From contig NZ_CAJFCI010000080.1 in NCBI RefSeq assembly GCF_904061905.1, positions 1-64,000 of the forward strand: a stretch of DNA of 64,000 nt, read 5' to 3'. The position numbers were made by a program, and so were the translations under genes. The stretch comes from Zestomonas carbonaria. GTDB lineage: Bacteria; Pseudomonadota; Gammaproteobacteria; Pseudomonadales; Pseudomonadaceae. The notes beneath the pieces were generated by a model. It ran no database searches and was not told where the DNA came from. It was given only the letters and a program-made list of their open reading frames with translations. Of this stretch, positions 42,585 to 49,924 are shown in pieces (positions within the stretch are counted from its first letter, which is position 1; the number at the start of each line of letters is the position of its first letter).

Positions 42585-43657
42585 TGAGCATCCAGCAAGG
42601 CCGCATAGACGTTCACCACCACATCATCCCGCCGGTGTACGCCGAGGCCATCCACCACCACGGTTTGCAGCAGCATGCCGGTGCAGCGCTGCCGAGCTGG
42701 ACGCCGGAGAAGTCCCTGCAGGTCATGGATGTCAATGGCATACAGCGGGCGATCACCTCACTGACCACCCCAGGTGCCCACCTTGGCGGCGGTGTCGGCC
42801 AGGCCAGCAGCCTGGCGCGCGCCTGCAACGAGTACGCCGCCGATCTCTGCCAGCAACATCCCGAGCGTTTCGGTAGCTTCGCCCTGCTGCCGCTGCCGTT
42901 CACTGAGGCGTCCTGCGCCGAGGCGATCCACGCGCTGGATGTGCTTGAGGCGGACGGCGTGGTGGTGTTCGGCAGTAACGACGGCGTGTTTCTCGGCGAT
43001 CCACGTCTCGACGAGTTGATGGCCGAACTGGATCGTCGCGCCGCGCTGGTCTTCGTCCACCCCAATCTGCACCAGAGCAGCGAGCAACTGGGTATGCAGA
43101 CACCGGGCTTTCTTATTGAATTCCTCTGCGACACCACCCGCGCAGCGGTCAACCTGATCCTCAGCGGTACCTTGGAACGCTATCCGCGCATTCGCTGGAT
43201 TCTCGCCCATGGTGGTGGTTTCCTGCCCTACGTGGCCTGGCGCGTGTCGCTGGCCGACGCCTTGCCGGCGTTCCAGGAGCGAGCGCCGCAGGGGGCGATG
43301 AGCTACCTCAAGCGCTTCTACTTCGACACCGCGCTGTCGCCGTCGCGCTACTCAATGGCGGCGCTCAAGCAGTTGGTCGAGCCATCGCACATCCTCTTCG
43401 GCAGCGACTTCCCCTTCGCCCCGGCGCCGCTGACCACCCTGCAGTGCCAGACCCTCGAAGACAACCCGCTGTGGTCGGCCGAGCAGCTCTACGGCATCCA
43501 TCGCGGCCATGCGCTGGAGCTGCTCCCACAGTACCGCCAGGCCGACGAACAGCCAGTCCCGGCACCGATCTATGCCGGTGAATCCTTTACCAACCGCATG
43601 AAGCGCGGCCTGGCCCATCCGGTCGGTGCCTTCGTTGAGCGCGTGCGCAGTCGCTGA
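42584..43657 (+). CDS. Amidohydrolase-2 family decarboxylase/hydrolase, cytosolic paralogue
   Basis: This 357-residue TIM-barrel enzyme belongs to the ACMSD-like amidohydrolase group, which decarboxylates aromatic or semialdehyde acids using one divalent metal. The ligand set is complete: H11 and H13 (RIDVHHH), H159 (VFVHPNL), H209 (LAHGGG) and D275 (FGSDFPF). The start at 42584 is fixed by the MSIQQGRIDVHHH N-terminus. It heads a rightward operon with a close paralogue (8-base gap) and an Old Yellow Enzyme. It has no signal peptide, in contrast to its paralogue. Confidence 0.87.
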   Translation: MSIQQGRIDVHHHIIPPVYAEAIHHHGLQQHAGAALPSWTPEKSLQVMDVNGIQRAITSLTTPGAHLGGGVGQASSLARACNEYAADLCQQHPERFGSFALLPLPFTEASCAEAIHALDVLEADGVVVFGSNDGVFLGDPRLDELMAELDRRAALVFVHPNLHQSSEQLGMQTPGFLIEFLCDTTRAAVNLILSGTLERYPRIRWILAHGGGFLPYVAWRVSLADALPAFQERAPQGAMSYLKRFYFDTALSPSRYSMAALKQLVEPSHILFGSDFPFAPAPLTTLQCQTLEDNPLWSAEQLYGIHRGHALELLPQYRQADEQPVPAPIYAGESFTNRMKRGLAHPVGAFVERVRSR

Positions 43658-43665
43658 GGTTTGTG

Positions 43666-44853
43666 ATGAAACGTCGAGAATTCGTGGTCGGTGCCGGCAT
43701 GCTCGCTGGTGCTTCGCTGCTGGTCGATGGTTTGCCGGCGCTGGGCGCTCCGGCGGAATTGCCCAAGAGTACGCCGCCGCAGGAAGCGCGGGCGGCGGCG
43801 GGGCGCATCGATGTCCACCACCACCTACTGCCGCCGTTCTACGCCGAGGCGCTGCGCCGCCAGGGGCTCGATCGGATTGCCGGCGTGGCGTTGCCGGACT
43901 GGTCGCCAGAGCAGTCGCTGGCGCTGCTCGACACCCAGGGTATGCAGACGGCGATCCTCTCGCTGTCCTCACCCGGTGTCTGGTTCGGAGAGGCGCGGGC
44001 CGCTGCTGAACTGGCGCGGCGCTGTAACGAATACGCCGCTGAACTGACGCAGCGCCATCCGGGCCGCTTCGGCAGCTTCGGCGCGTTGCCGCTGCCAGCC
44101 ACCGAGGCGGCCTGTGCCGAGGCGATCCATGCGCTGGACGTGCTCGAGGCCGACGGCGTGGTGCTGCTCGCCAGCAACGCCGGGGTGTTCCTCGGCGATC
44201 CGCGCTTCGAAGAGCTGATGGCCGAACTGGATCGCCGCGAGGCGACGGTGTTCGTCCACCCCAACCTACATCCGAGCAGCCAGGCGCTGGGGCTGGAAAC
44301 ACCGGGCTTCCTGCTCGAGCTCGTTTGCGACACCACCCGCGCGGCGGTCAACCTGATCCTCACCGGTACCCTGGAACGCTATCCGCGCATCCGCTGGATT
44401 CTCGCCCACGCCGGTGGCTTCCTGCCCTACGCGGCTTGGCGGGTATCGCTGGCCAACGCCATGCCGGAGTTTCAGGACAAGGCACCGCAAGGGGTAATGA
44501 CCTACCTGCGGCGTTTCTACTTCGATACCGCGCTGGCACCAGCGGCACCATCGATGGCGGTGTTGTACGAGCTGGTCGAGCCGCGTCAGGTGCTGTTCGG
44601 CAGCGACTTCCCGTTTGCCCCGGCGAATCTGGTCGAACGGCAGGTCACCGAGCTCGGCAGCGCCTCGCCATGGTCATCGGAGCAGCTCGCCGGCATCGCC
44701 CGCGGTCACACGCTGAGCCTGTTCCCGCGCTTTGCAGTGCGCGGCGAGGCGGTGCTCGCGGCACCCCGTTACGCATCCGAATCCACCCTCCACCGGCTGG
44801 GGCGGAGCGCCACCCAACCGCTCGCCGCCCTGGCGCAGCGCCTGAAGGACTGA
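43666..44853 (+). CDS. Amidohydrolase-2 family enzyme with Tat signal, paralogue
   Basis: This 395-residue protein aligns along its whole length with the preceding amidohydrolase, sharing long identical blocks such as PRFEELMAELDRR-like and RYPRIRWILAH. All metal ligands are present: H51, H53, H198, H248 and D314. The extra N-terminus (MKRREFVVGAGMLAGASLL) is a twin-arginine signal, so a folded, metal-loaded enzyme may be exported to the periplasm. ATG 43666 with GAGG seven bases ahead is preferred over GTG 43663. The pair probably arose by duplication and gained different locations. Confidence 0.87.
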   Translation: MKRREFVVGAGMLAGASLLVDGLPALGAPAELPKSTPPQEARAAAGRIDVHHHLLPPFYAEALRRQGLDRIAGVALPDWSPEQSLALLDTQGMQTAILSLSSPGVWFGEARAAAELARRCNEYAAELTQRHPGRFGSFGALPLPATEAACAEAIHALDVLEADGVVLLASNAGVFLGDPRFEELMAELDRREATVFVHPNLHPSSQALGLETPGFLLELVCDTTRAAVNLILTGTLERYPRIRWILAHAGGFLPYAAWRVSLANAMPEFQDKAPQGVMTYLRRFYFDTALAPAAPSMAVLYELVEPRQVLFGSDFPFAPANLVERQVTELGSASPWSSEQLAGIARGHTLSLFPRFAVRGEAVLAAPRYASESTLHRLGRSATQPLAALAQRLKD

Positions 44854-44857
44854 ACCC

Positions 44858-46090
44858 ATGAGCACGTTGTTCCAACCATTGCGCCTGCCTAACGGCCAGG
44901 TGATCCCCAACCGAATCGCCAAGGCCGCCATGGAGGAGAACCTGGCTGATGCCGAACATGCCCCGGGCGAGGCGCTGATCCGCCTCTACCGCACCTGGGC
45001 GGAAGGCGGTGCCGGCCTGATCATCACCGGCAACGTGATGGTCGACCGCCATGCGCTGACCGGCCCAGCCGGCGTGGTGCTGGAAAGTGATCGTCATCTG
45101 GCGCGCTTCGCCGACTGGGCCGAGGTCTGCCGTAGCCGGGGTGCACAGGCCTGGATGCAGATCAACCACCCCGGCCGCCAGATGATGGCCAACCTCGGCC
45201 AGCCGGCGCTCGGGCCGTCTGCCGTGGCGGTGAACATTCCCGGTCTGGACAAGCTGTTCGCCCAGCCGCGCGCGCTGACAGAAGCGGAGATCGAGCGGCT
45301 GATCCAGCGCTACGTGGCCACCGCTGTGCTCGCCGAGCGTGCCGGCTTCAGCGGGGTGCAGATTCATGCCGCGCATGGTTATCTGTTCAGCCAGTTCCTC
45401 TCGCCGCTGAGCAACCGCCGCAGCGATCAGTGGGGTGGTAGCCTGGAGAACCGCGCGCGGATTCTGTTGCGCACGGTGGCGGCGGTGCGCGCCGAGGTGT
45501 CGTCGCAGTTCTGTGTGGCGGTCAAGCTCAATTCGGCGGACTTCCAGCGCGGTGGTTTCGATGCCGAAGACGCGGTGGCAGTGATGTGGATGCTCAACAA
45601 ACAGGCGGTGGACCTGGTCGAGCTGTCCGGCGGCAGCTATGAAAGTCCGGCGATGCAGGGCCAGACTCGCGATGGCAGTAGCCTGGCGCGCGAAGCCTAC
45701 TTCCTCGAGTTCGCCGAACGCATCGCCGCGGAGGCGCGCATGCCGGTGATGGTCACCGGCGGTATTCGCCGTCGCGCGGTGGCCGAGCGTGTGCTGCAGG
45801 GGAAGGTGGCGATGCTCGGCATGGCCACCGCGCTGGCGCTCGATCCCGAACTGCCGCGACGCTGGCAGTCCGGCGAGGAAGCCGGCGTTGAGCCGATCGT
45901 GGTGAGTTGGAAGAACAAGGCGCTCGCCTCGGCGGCGACCCAGGCGATCGTCAAGCAGCAACTGGCGCGGCTTGGTCGCGGCAAGCGTACCCGGACGCGC
46001 ACCTCGCCGCTGCTGGCGCTGCTCGGCAGCCAGTTGAAGAGCCGCCGCCAAGCGCGTGATTACCGGCGCTGGGTGAACCGGCTCGGCTGA
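44858..46090 (+). CDS. Old Yellow Enzyme-family NAD(P)H:flavin oxidoreductase
   Basis: A 410-residue FMN-binding TIM barrel: NRIAKAAMEE (residues about 19-28), QINHPGRQ (about 101-108), the substrate-anion pair in QIHAAHGYLFSQFLSP (about 168-183) and the phosphate-binding VTGGIR (about 292-297). It reduces activated C=C bonds. It lacks the iron-sulfur and FAD domains of 2,4-dienoyl-CoA reductase. It lies four bases after the second amidohydrolase, so it acts in the same branch, probably saturating an unsaturated ring or cleavage product. The basic C-terminal 50 residues are unusual. Confidence 0.87.
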   Translation: MSTLFQPLRLPNGQVIPNRIAKAAMEENLADAEHAPGEALIRLYRTWAEGGAGLIITGNVMVDRHALTGPAGVVLESDRHLARFADWAEVCRSRGAQAWMQINHPGRQMMANLGQPALGPSAVAVNIPGLDKLFAQPRALTEAEIERLIQRYVATAVLAERAGFSGVQIHAAHGYLFSQFLSPLSNRRSDQWGGSLENRARILLRTVAAVRAEVSSQFCVAVKLNSADFQRGGFDAEDAVAVMWMLNKQAVDLVELSGGSYESPAMQGQTRDGSSLAREAYFLEFAERIAAEARMPVMVTGGIRRRAVAERVLQGKVAMLGMATALALDPELPRRWQSGEEAGVEPIVVSWKNKALASAATQAIVKQQLARLGRGKRTRTRTSPLLALLGSQLKSRRQARDYRRWVNRLG

Positions 46091-46096
46091 GCGGGT

Positions 46097-46741
46097 TCAG
46101 CCCGGCAGCGTCTGCCAGGCCAGTTTGCGTGCACGGGCTGGAGTGGCACCAAGTGCTTTGAGGATCATCTCGGCGACCTTGCGGTCGTGATCCTCGACGC
46201 CACGGCCTTCCACCACCGCGCGCATGCCGCCGACACCGCAGGACACCACCAAGTCGAGGGCGAGGTTTTCGTCAGGGTAGGTGAACACACCTTCCTTGGC
46301 ACCGGCGCGCAGGTCGGTGAGCACGGCGGTGGCTATTTTCGAGCGGATCGCCTGGTCGAAGTGCACTACGCGGATCACTGCGCTGGCCCAGTCCGGATCG
46401 GCAACGGCGCGGCGGATAAACATCCGCACGCCGATCGCCAGGCGCCGGGCACCGCTGTCGATGCCGGCGCTGAGGGTCGAGATGGTCTCGGAAAACTCGT
46501 CGGCCAGGGCGATGCCTACCGCCTCGACCACCTCGTCGCGGGTACGGAAGTAGTTGTAGATGGTGCCACTGGCGACCTCCGCCTCACTGGCGACTTCCAG
46601 CAGCGCGACCTCGCCGACCTCCTTTCGCGCAAACAGGCGCAGCGCCGCGTTTATCAGTGTTTGGCGCGTGCGCTCGCGCTTCTTGTGGCCACGGGTCAGG
46701 GGGGCGTCGGGCTTGGCTGGAGTGCTCATCGGGCCGCTCAT
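46097..46741 (-). CDS. TetR-family regulator of the catabolic island (second)
   Basis: A 214-residue TetR protein with HTH at about 24-65 (TLINAALRLFARKEVGEVAL, then ASGTIYNYFRTRDEVVEAV) and a helical C-terminal domain containing SCGVGGMRAVVEG. It converges on the Old Yellow Enzyme gene (six-base gap) and lies 51 bases downstream of the monooxygenase gene on the same strand, so it is likely co-transcribed with the monooxygenase. Its ligand is unknown. Confidence 0.87.
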   Translation of the reverse strand: MSGPMSTPAKPDAPLTRGHKKRERTRQTLINAALRLFARKEVGEVALLEVASEAEVASGTIYNYFRTRDEVVEAVGIALADEFSETISTLSAGIDSGARRLAIGVRMFIRRAVADPDWASAVIRVVHFDQAIRSKIATAVLTDLRAGAKEGVFTYPDENLALDLVVSCGVGGMRAVVEGRGVEDHDRKVAEMILKALGATPARARKLAWQTLPG

Positions 46742-46792
46742 GGAGGAGTTGGCCCCGATGATAATGGAAGCGCCGGCATCGGGGCAGATCGC

Positions 46793-48382
46793 TCAATGAC
46801 CGAGCAGAGCCAGGCTTTCGCGTACTAGGTCGGCGGCGCGTGTTTTCGGGCCTTCGTGCATGACTATGCGATCCGGGCGCACCACTGCCAGTGAGTCGGC
46901 CGGCGCGTTGCCAAGCAGGCTGTGGCTGAGATCCTCGACGAAGGGCGTAGTGGCAAGGCTCTTCTGGCCATGCAGACCAATCTGCAGGTAACCGCCGCCA
47001 CAATGTTCCCATTTACGCTGTGCCTCGGCGTCGAGTTGTGCCCGGGGGTCGATGCCGAAGCCGATCAAGGTCAGGCGGTCGCCGACGGTGTCGTCGCTGA
47101 GGCCGATGGTACCGTCCGCTGCACGCACCAGCCCCTGCGGGAACAGTCCGCCGCGCCGCAACTGGCGACCACGAACATGGGATACGAACAGGCCGCGCTT
47201 GAAGTTGTTCTTCGGCTTGATCTCCAGTTCCTCGAAGTACCGGCGCAACGGCGGCAGCAGACTCAGCATGCGCATCAGGCCGTGGCCAAGCAGTGCCATC
47301 GGAGCATTGCGTGGCATCACCAGGCGGCCCATCAACTTGGCCAGGGCAATCATCTCGCGGGCGTGCGGACGACGCTCTTGGTCGTAGCTGTCGAGAATCT
47401 TCGGATTGGCTCGGCCATCCAATACCCAGGCCAGTTTCCAGGCCAGGTTGGCTGCGTCGCGCAGACCGGCGACCAGTCCCTGGCCGACGAAGGGGGGAGT
47501 GATGTGCGCGGCATCGCCGATCAGGAACACTCTGCCGTTCTGGAAGCGTTCGCAGCAGCGTGCATGGAAGCGGTAGACCGCCTTGCGCTCGATTTTCAAC
47601 TGATCGCGTTCGATCCAGGGCTGCAGCAACGTGGCGATGTTCTCGTCGCTTTCCATCTGCTCACGGCTCTCGCGGGGGTGGAGCATGAACTCCCAACGCT
47701 CGCGGCCACCGGGAGCCGGCATGTGCGGGGTCGGACGGCGATGGTCGCAGAGGAACTCGACGTGATCGATGGCGCGTTGCCCGCGTTCAGCCACGTCGAT
47801 GATCAGCCAGTCCTCGCTGTAGCTCTGGCCCTTGAAGTCTTGACCAATCAGGCTGCGTACCTTCGAGCTGGCACCGTCGGCACCCACCAGGTAGCGCGCG
47901 CGCACCTGCTGCCGGTCTCCGTCCTCGTCGAGCAGGGTGGCGGTGACGCCGTCGCTGTCCTGGCACAAATCCTCCAGCTCGAAGCCGCCGAGGCTCTCGA
48001 CGCTGTCGAAGCGACGGTACTGCGCGCGCATTGAGCGCTCCAGATCCGGTTGGTAGAAGGTCACCAGCTTCGGATGACCGTCGAGGCTACCGCGGGTGTT
48101 GGCACGACCAAACTGGCCGACCAGCGGGCAGCGCATACGCACCTCGGGAATCACGATCTTCTCGAAGGCATCTTCCGTGAGTCCGGCCAATTGCAGGATA
48201 CGCAGCGCCTCGTTGTCCAGGGCGATTGCGCGTGGCATCAGCAGGATGTCGTGAACCTTGTCAACCACCAGGGTCTGGACACCGTAGCGACCGAGCAGAG
48301 CGGCCAGCGTGGCGCCGACCGGGCCATTGCCGATGATCAGTACGTCCACCATCGGCGGCAGTGATTTCTTGTTGTTGTGCAT
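46793..48382 (-). CDS. Class A FAD-dependent aromatic monooxygenase, MhpA-like
   Basis: This 529-residue flavoprotein hydroxylase has the GxGxxG fold IIGNGPVGATLAALL (about 14-28), the DG motif VGADGASSKVRS (about 165-176) and the GD motif FLIGDAAHITPPFVGQGL (about 287-304). The overall form is that of 3-(3-hydroxyphenyl)propionate hydroxylase. It would add an ortho hydroxyl to a phenol, giving the catechol cut by the VOC dioxygenase. Codons 2-6 carry AACAACAA, and a related AACAACGACAA lies in the leader. It is divergent from the LysR gene. Confidence 0.88.
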   Translation of the reverse strand: MHNNKKSLPPMVDVLIIGNGPVGATLAALLGRYGVQTLVVDKVHDILLMPRAIALDNEALRILQLAGLTEDAFEKIVIPEVRMRCPLVGQFGRANTRGSLDGHPKLVTFYQPDLERSMRAQYRRFDSVESLGGFELEDLCQDSDGVTATLLDEDGDRQQVRARYLVGADGASSKVRSLIGQDFKGQSYSEDWLIIDVAERGQRAIDHVEFLCDHRRPTPHMPAPGGRERWEFMLHPRESREQMESDENIATLLQPWIERDQLKIERKAVYRFHARCCERFQNGRVFLIGDAAHITPPFVGQGLVAGLRDAANLAWKLAWVLDGRANPKILDSYDQERRPHAREMIALAKLMGRLVMPRNAPMALLGHGLMRMLSLLPPLRRYFEELEIKPKNNFKRGLFVSHVRGRQLRRGGLFPQGLVRAADGTIGLSDDTVGDRLTLIGFGIDPRAQLDAEAQRKWEHCGGGYLQIGLHGQKSLATTPFVEDLSHSLLGNAPADSLAVVRPDRIVMHEGPKTRAADLVRESLALLGH

Positions 48383-48402
48383 GTCGATCCCTTGTCGTTG
48401 TT
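48369..48402 (-). promoter_or_regulatory. Hfq/Crc catabolite-activity motifs at the monooxygenase start
   Basis: AACAACAA at 48369-48376 is inside the first codons, and AACAACGACAA at 48392-48402 is in the leader, one on each side of the start codon (48380-48382). Two sites bracketing a start are typical of strongly Crc-controlled messages. Confidence 0.55.
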
Positions 48403-48502
48403 GGATGTCTGGGTGGTATATTTATGGCAGATTATTCAAAAATGAACATTTTCTCAATATTGGATGTCTGTTGATCCAGAACCCTGAGGAGAAGGTGGAA
48501 CA

Positions 48503-49399
48503 ATGGAGCTTCGGCATCTGCGCTGCTTCCTTGCTGTTGCCGAAGAACTGCACTTCGCGCGGGCGGCTGAGCGGCTGCACATCGAGCAGTCTCCCTTGTC
48601 GCGTGCGATCAAGGAGCTCGAAGAAGAACTGGGCACGCCACTTTTTGTGCGCACTACGCGAAGTACGAAACTTACGCATGCGGGGCGGTTGTTTCTGGAG
48701 CATGTGCCGCGCGTATTCACCGTGCTGCAGCAGGCGCGTGACGGCGTGAGGGCCGCTGCCAATGGATTCCGCAGTCAACTGCGGGTAGCACTCTCGGACG
48801 GAATTTCTCCCTCGCGCTTTTCTTCGTTCCTGGCGCTATGCCGGCAAGAGGAGCCGGAGATTGGAATTCGCCTGTTCGAAGTGTCGCTGTCGCAGCAGAT
48901 CAAGGGACTGCACGACGATTTGTATGACGTGGGGTTCGCCCAGTCGGATGAGGTTGGGGATGACATCGTCGCTGTTCCGGCCTGGAGCGATCCCTTGATG
49001 GTGGCTGTGCCGGCGCGTCATCCGATCCTGTTCCACAAGCGCATTCCGGTGGAAGAGTTGCTGCGCTATCCGCTGGTATTGTGCGATCCACAGGCTTGTG
49101 AGGGCCATGCACGCCAGGTCGAGCGTTTCCTGCGCCAGGCTGAAGCAGAGCCGCTGGTCGCGGAACAGGTGGCCTCCTGCGACCTGATGATGGCGCTTGT
49201 TGCCGCCGGTTTTGCCTTGGGGTTGACCGGAGAGTCGTGTATCGCGGCCAGCCGAGAAACTGGCGTTGTTGGTCGCCCATTGGCGGGGTGTCCTCCGGTG
49301 CTTACCACCTATCTGCTGCGCTCGACGCGCGAGCCATCGGTGACGTTGGCTCGCTTCATTGAGCGAGTGCAAGGGATTGATCCTTTGGGGGACACCTAG
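48503..49399 (+). CDS. LysR-family transcriptional regulator
   Basis: This 298-residue LTTR has the N-terminal HTH (residues about 1-60; MELRHLRCFLAVAEELHFAR, then ERLHIEQSPLSRAIKELEEE) and a type 2 periplasmic-binding effector domain. It is divergent from the monooxygenase gene, which suggests control of aromatic hydroxylation, but a LysR gene is also a common neighbour of eexN-traG in this ICE family, so it may belong to the core. The start follows GAGGAGAAGG. The 120-base intergenic region has AT-rich stretches but no clear T-N11-A box. Confidence 0.87.
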   Translation: MELRHLRCFLAVAEELHFARAAERLHIEQSPLSRAIKELEEELGTPLFVRTTRSTKLTHAGRLFLEHVPRVFTVLQQARDGVRAAANGFRSQLRVALSDGISPSRFSSFLALCRQEEPEIGIRLFEVSLSQQIKGLHDDLYDVGFAQSDEVGDDIVAVPAWSDPLMVAVPARHPILFHKRIPVEELLRYPLVLCDPQACEGHARQVERFLRQAEAEPLVAEQVASCDLMMALVAAGFALGLTGESCIAASRETGVVGRPLAGCPPVLTTYLLRSTREPSVTLARFIERVQGIDPLGDT

Positions 49400-49443
49400 G
49401 CCACATCATCCAGCCAGACCGATACCTTGGAGGAAATTGAGCC

Positions 49444-49707
49444 ATGAAGAAGGTCATGCCGTTTCTATGTGTCCTGGCCCTCACGGCCTGTGGCCAGTCC
49501 GAAACACCGGCGCCGTCGGCGCTACCCACGGTTGATGAGCTCGCGACCGATCCCGCTCGGCTGAAGGAGCTGCGCCAGCAGTGCAAGCTGGAACGTGAAA
49601 AGCTGGGCGACGAGCTGTGCAATCGCGTTGCCGAGGCCACACGCAAACGCTTCTATGGCGATGGAACGGTGCCCTACACACCGCCGAAGGAGCCGCCCAA
49701 GTTCTGA
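49444..49707 (+). CDS. EexN-family entry-exclusion lipoprotein
   Basis: This 87-residue lipoprotein has a signal ending in the lipobox LTAC (Cys near 16), then the family pattern TVDELATDPARLKELRQQCK and CNRVAEATRKRFYGDG. EexN-like lipoproteins block redundant transfer into a cell that already has the element. AGGAAATTGAGCC precedes the start. It lies upstream of traG, separated by 217 bases that probably hold the tra/trb promoter. Confidence 0.82.
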   Translation: MKKVMPFLCVLALTACGQSETPAPSALPTVDELATDPARLKELRQQCKLEREKLGDELCNRVAEATRKRFYGDGTVPYTPPKEPPKF

Positions 49708-49924
49708 TCGTGGGCAATCTGCTAAATCGTCTACTTGCTTGTTCAACACGCCGCAATACGCATGCGCTTGCGGTGGTTTCTCCCCATTGGCTCCCGCATG
49801 AATTGATGCGCTCCAGTCCAGTTCTATCCCGATAAAGGTCTTTGACCGGCACTGACCCGGCACCGAATCTCGACCGTGCAGCCGCATTTTTGCTGCTTTC
49901 ACGGGAGAACTTGGGAGCCGTGCC

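Noticed and set aside
44858..46090. 2,4-dienoyl-CoA reductase (FadH)
   Set aside because: Only the FMN barrel is present; the iron-sulfur Cys cluster and FAD/NAD domains are missing.
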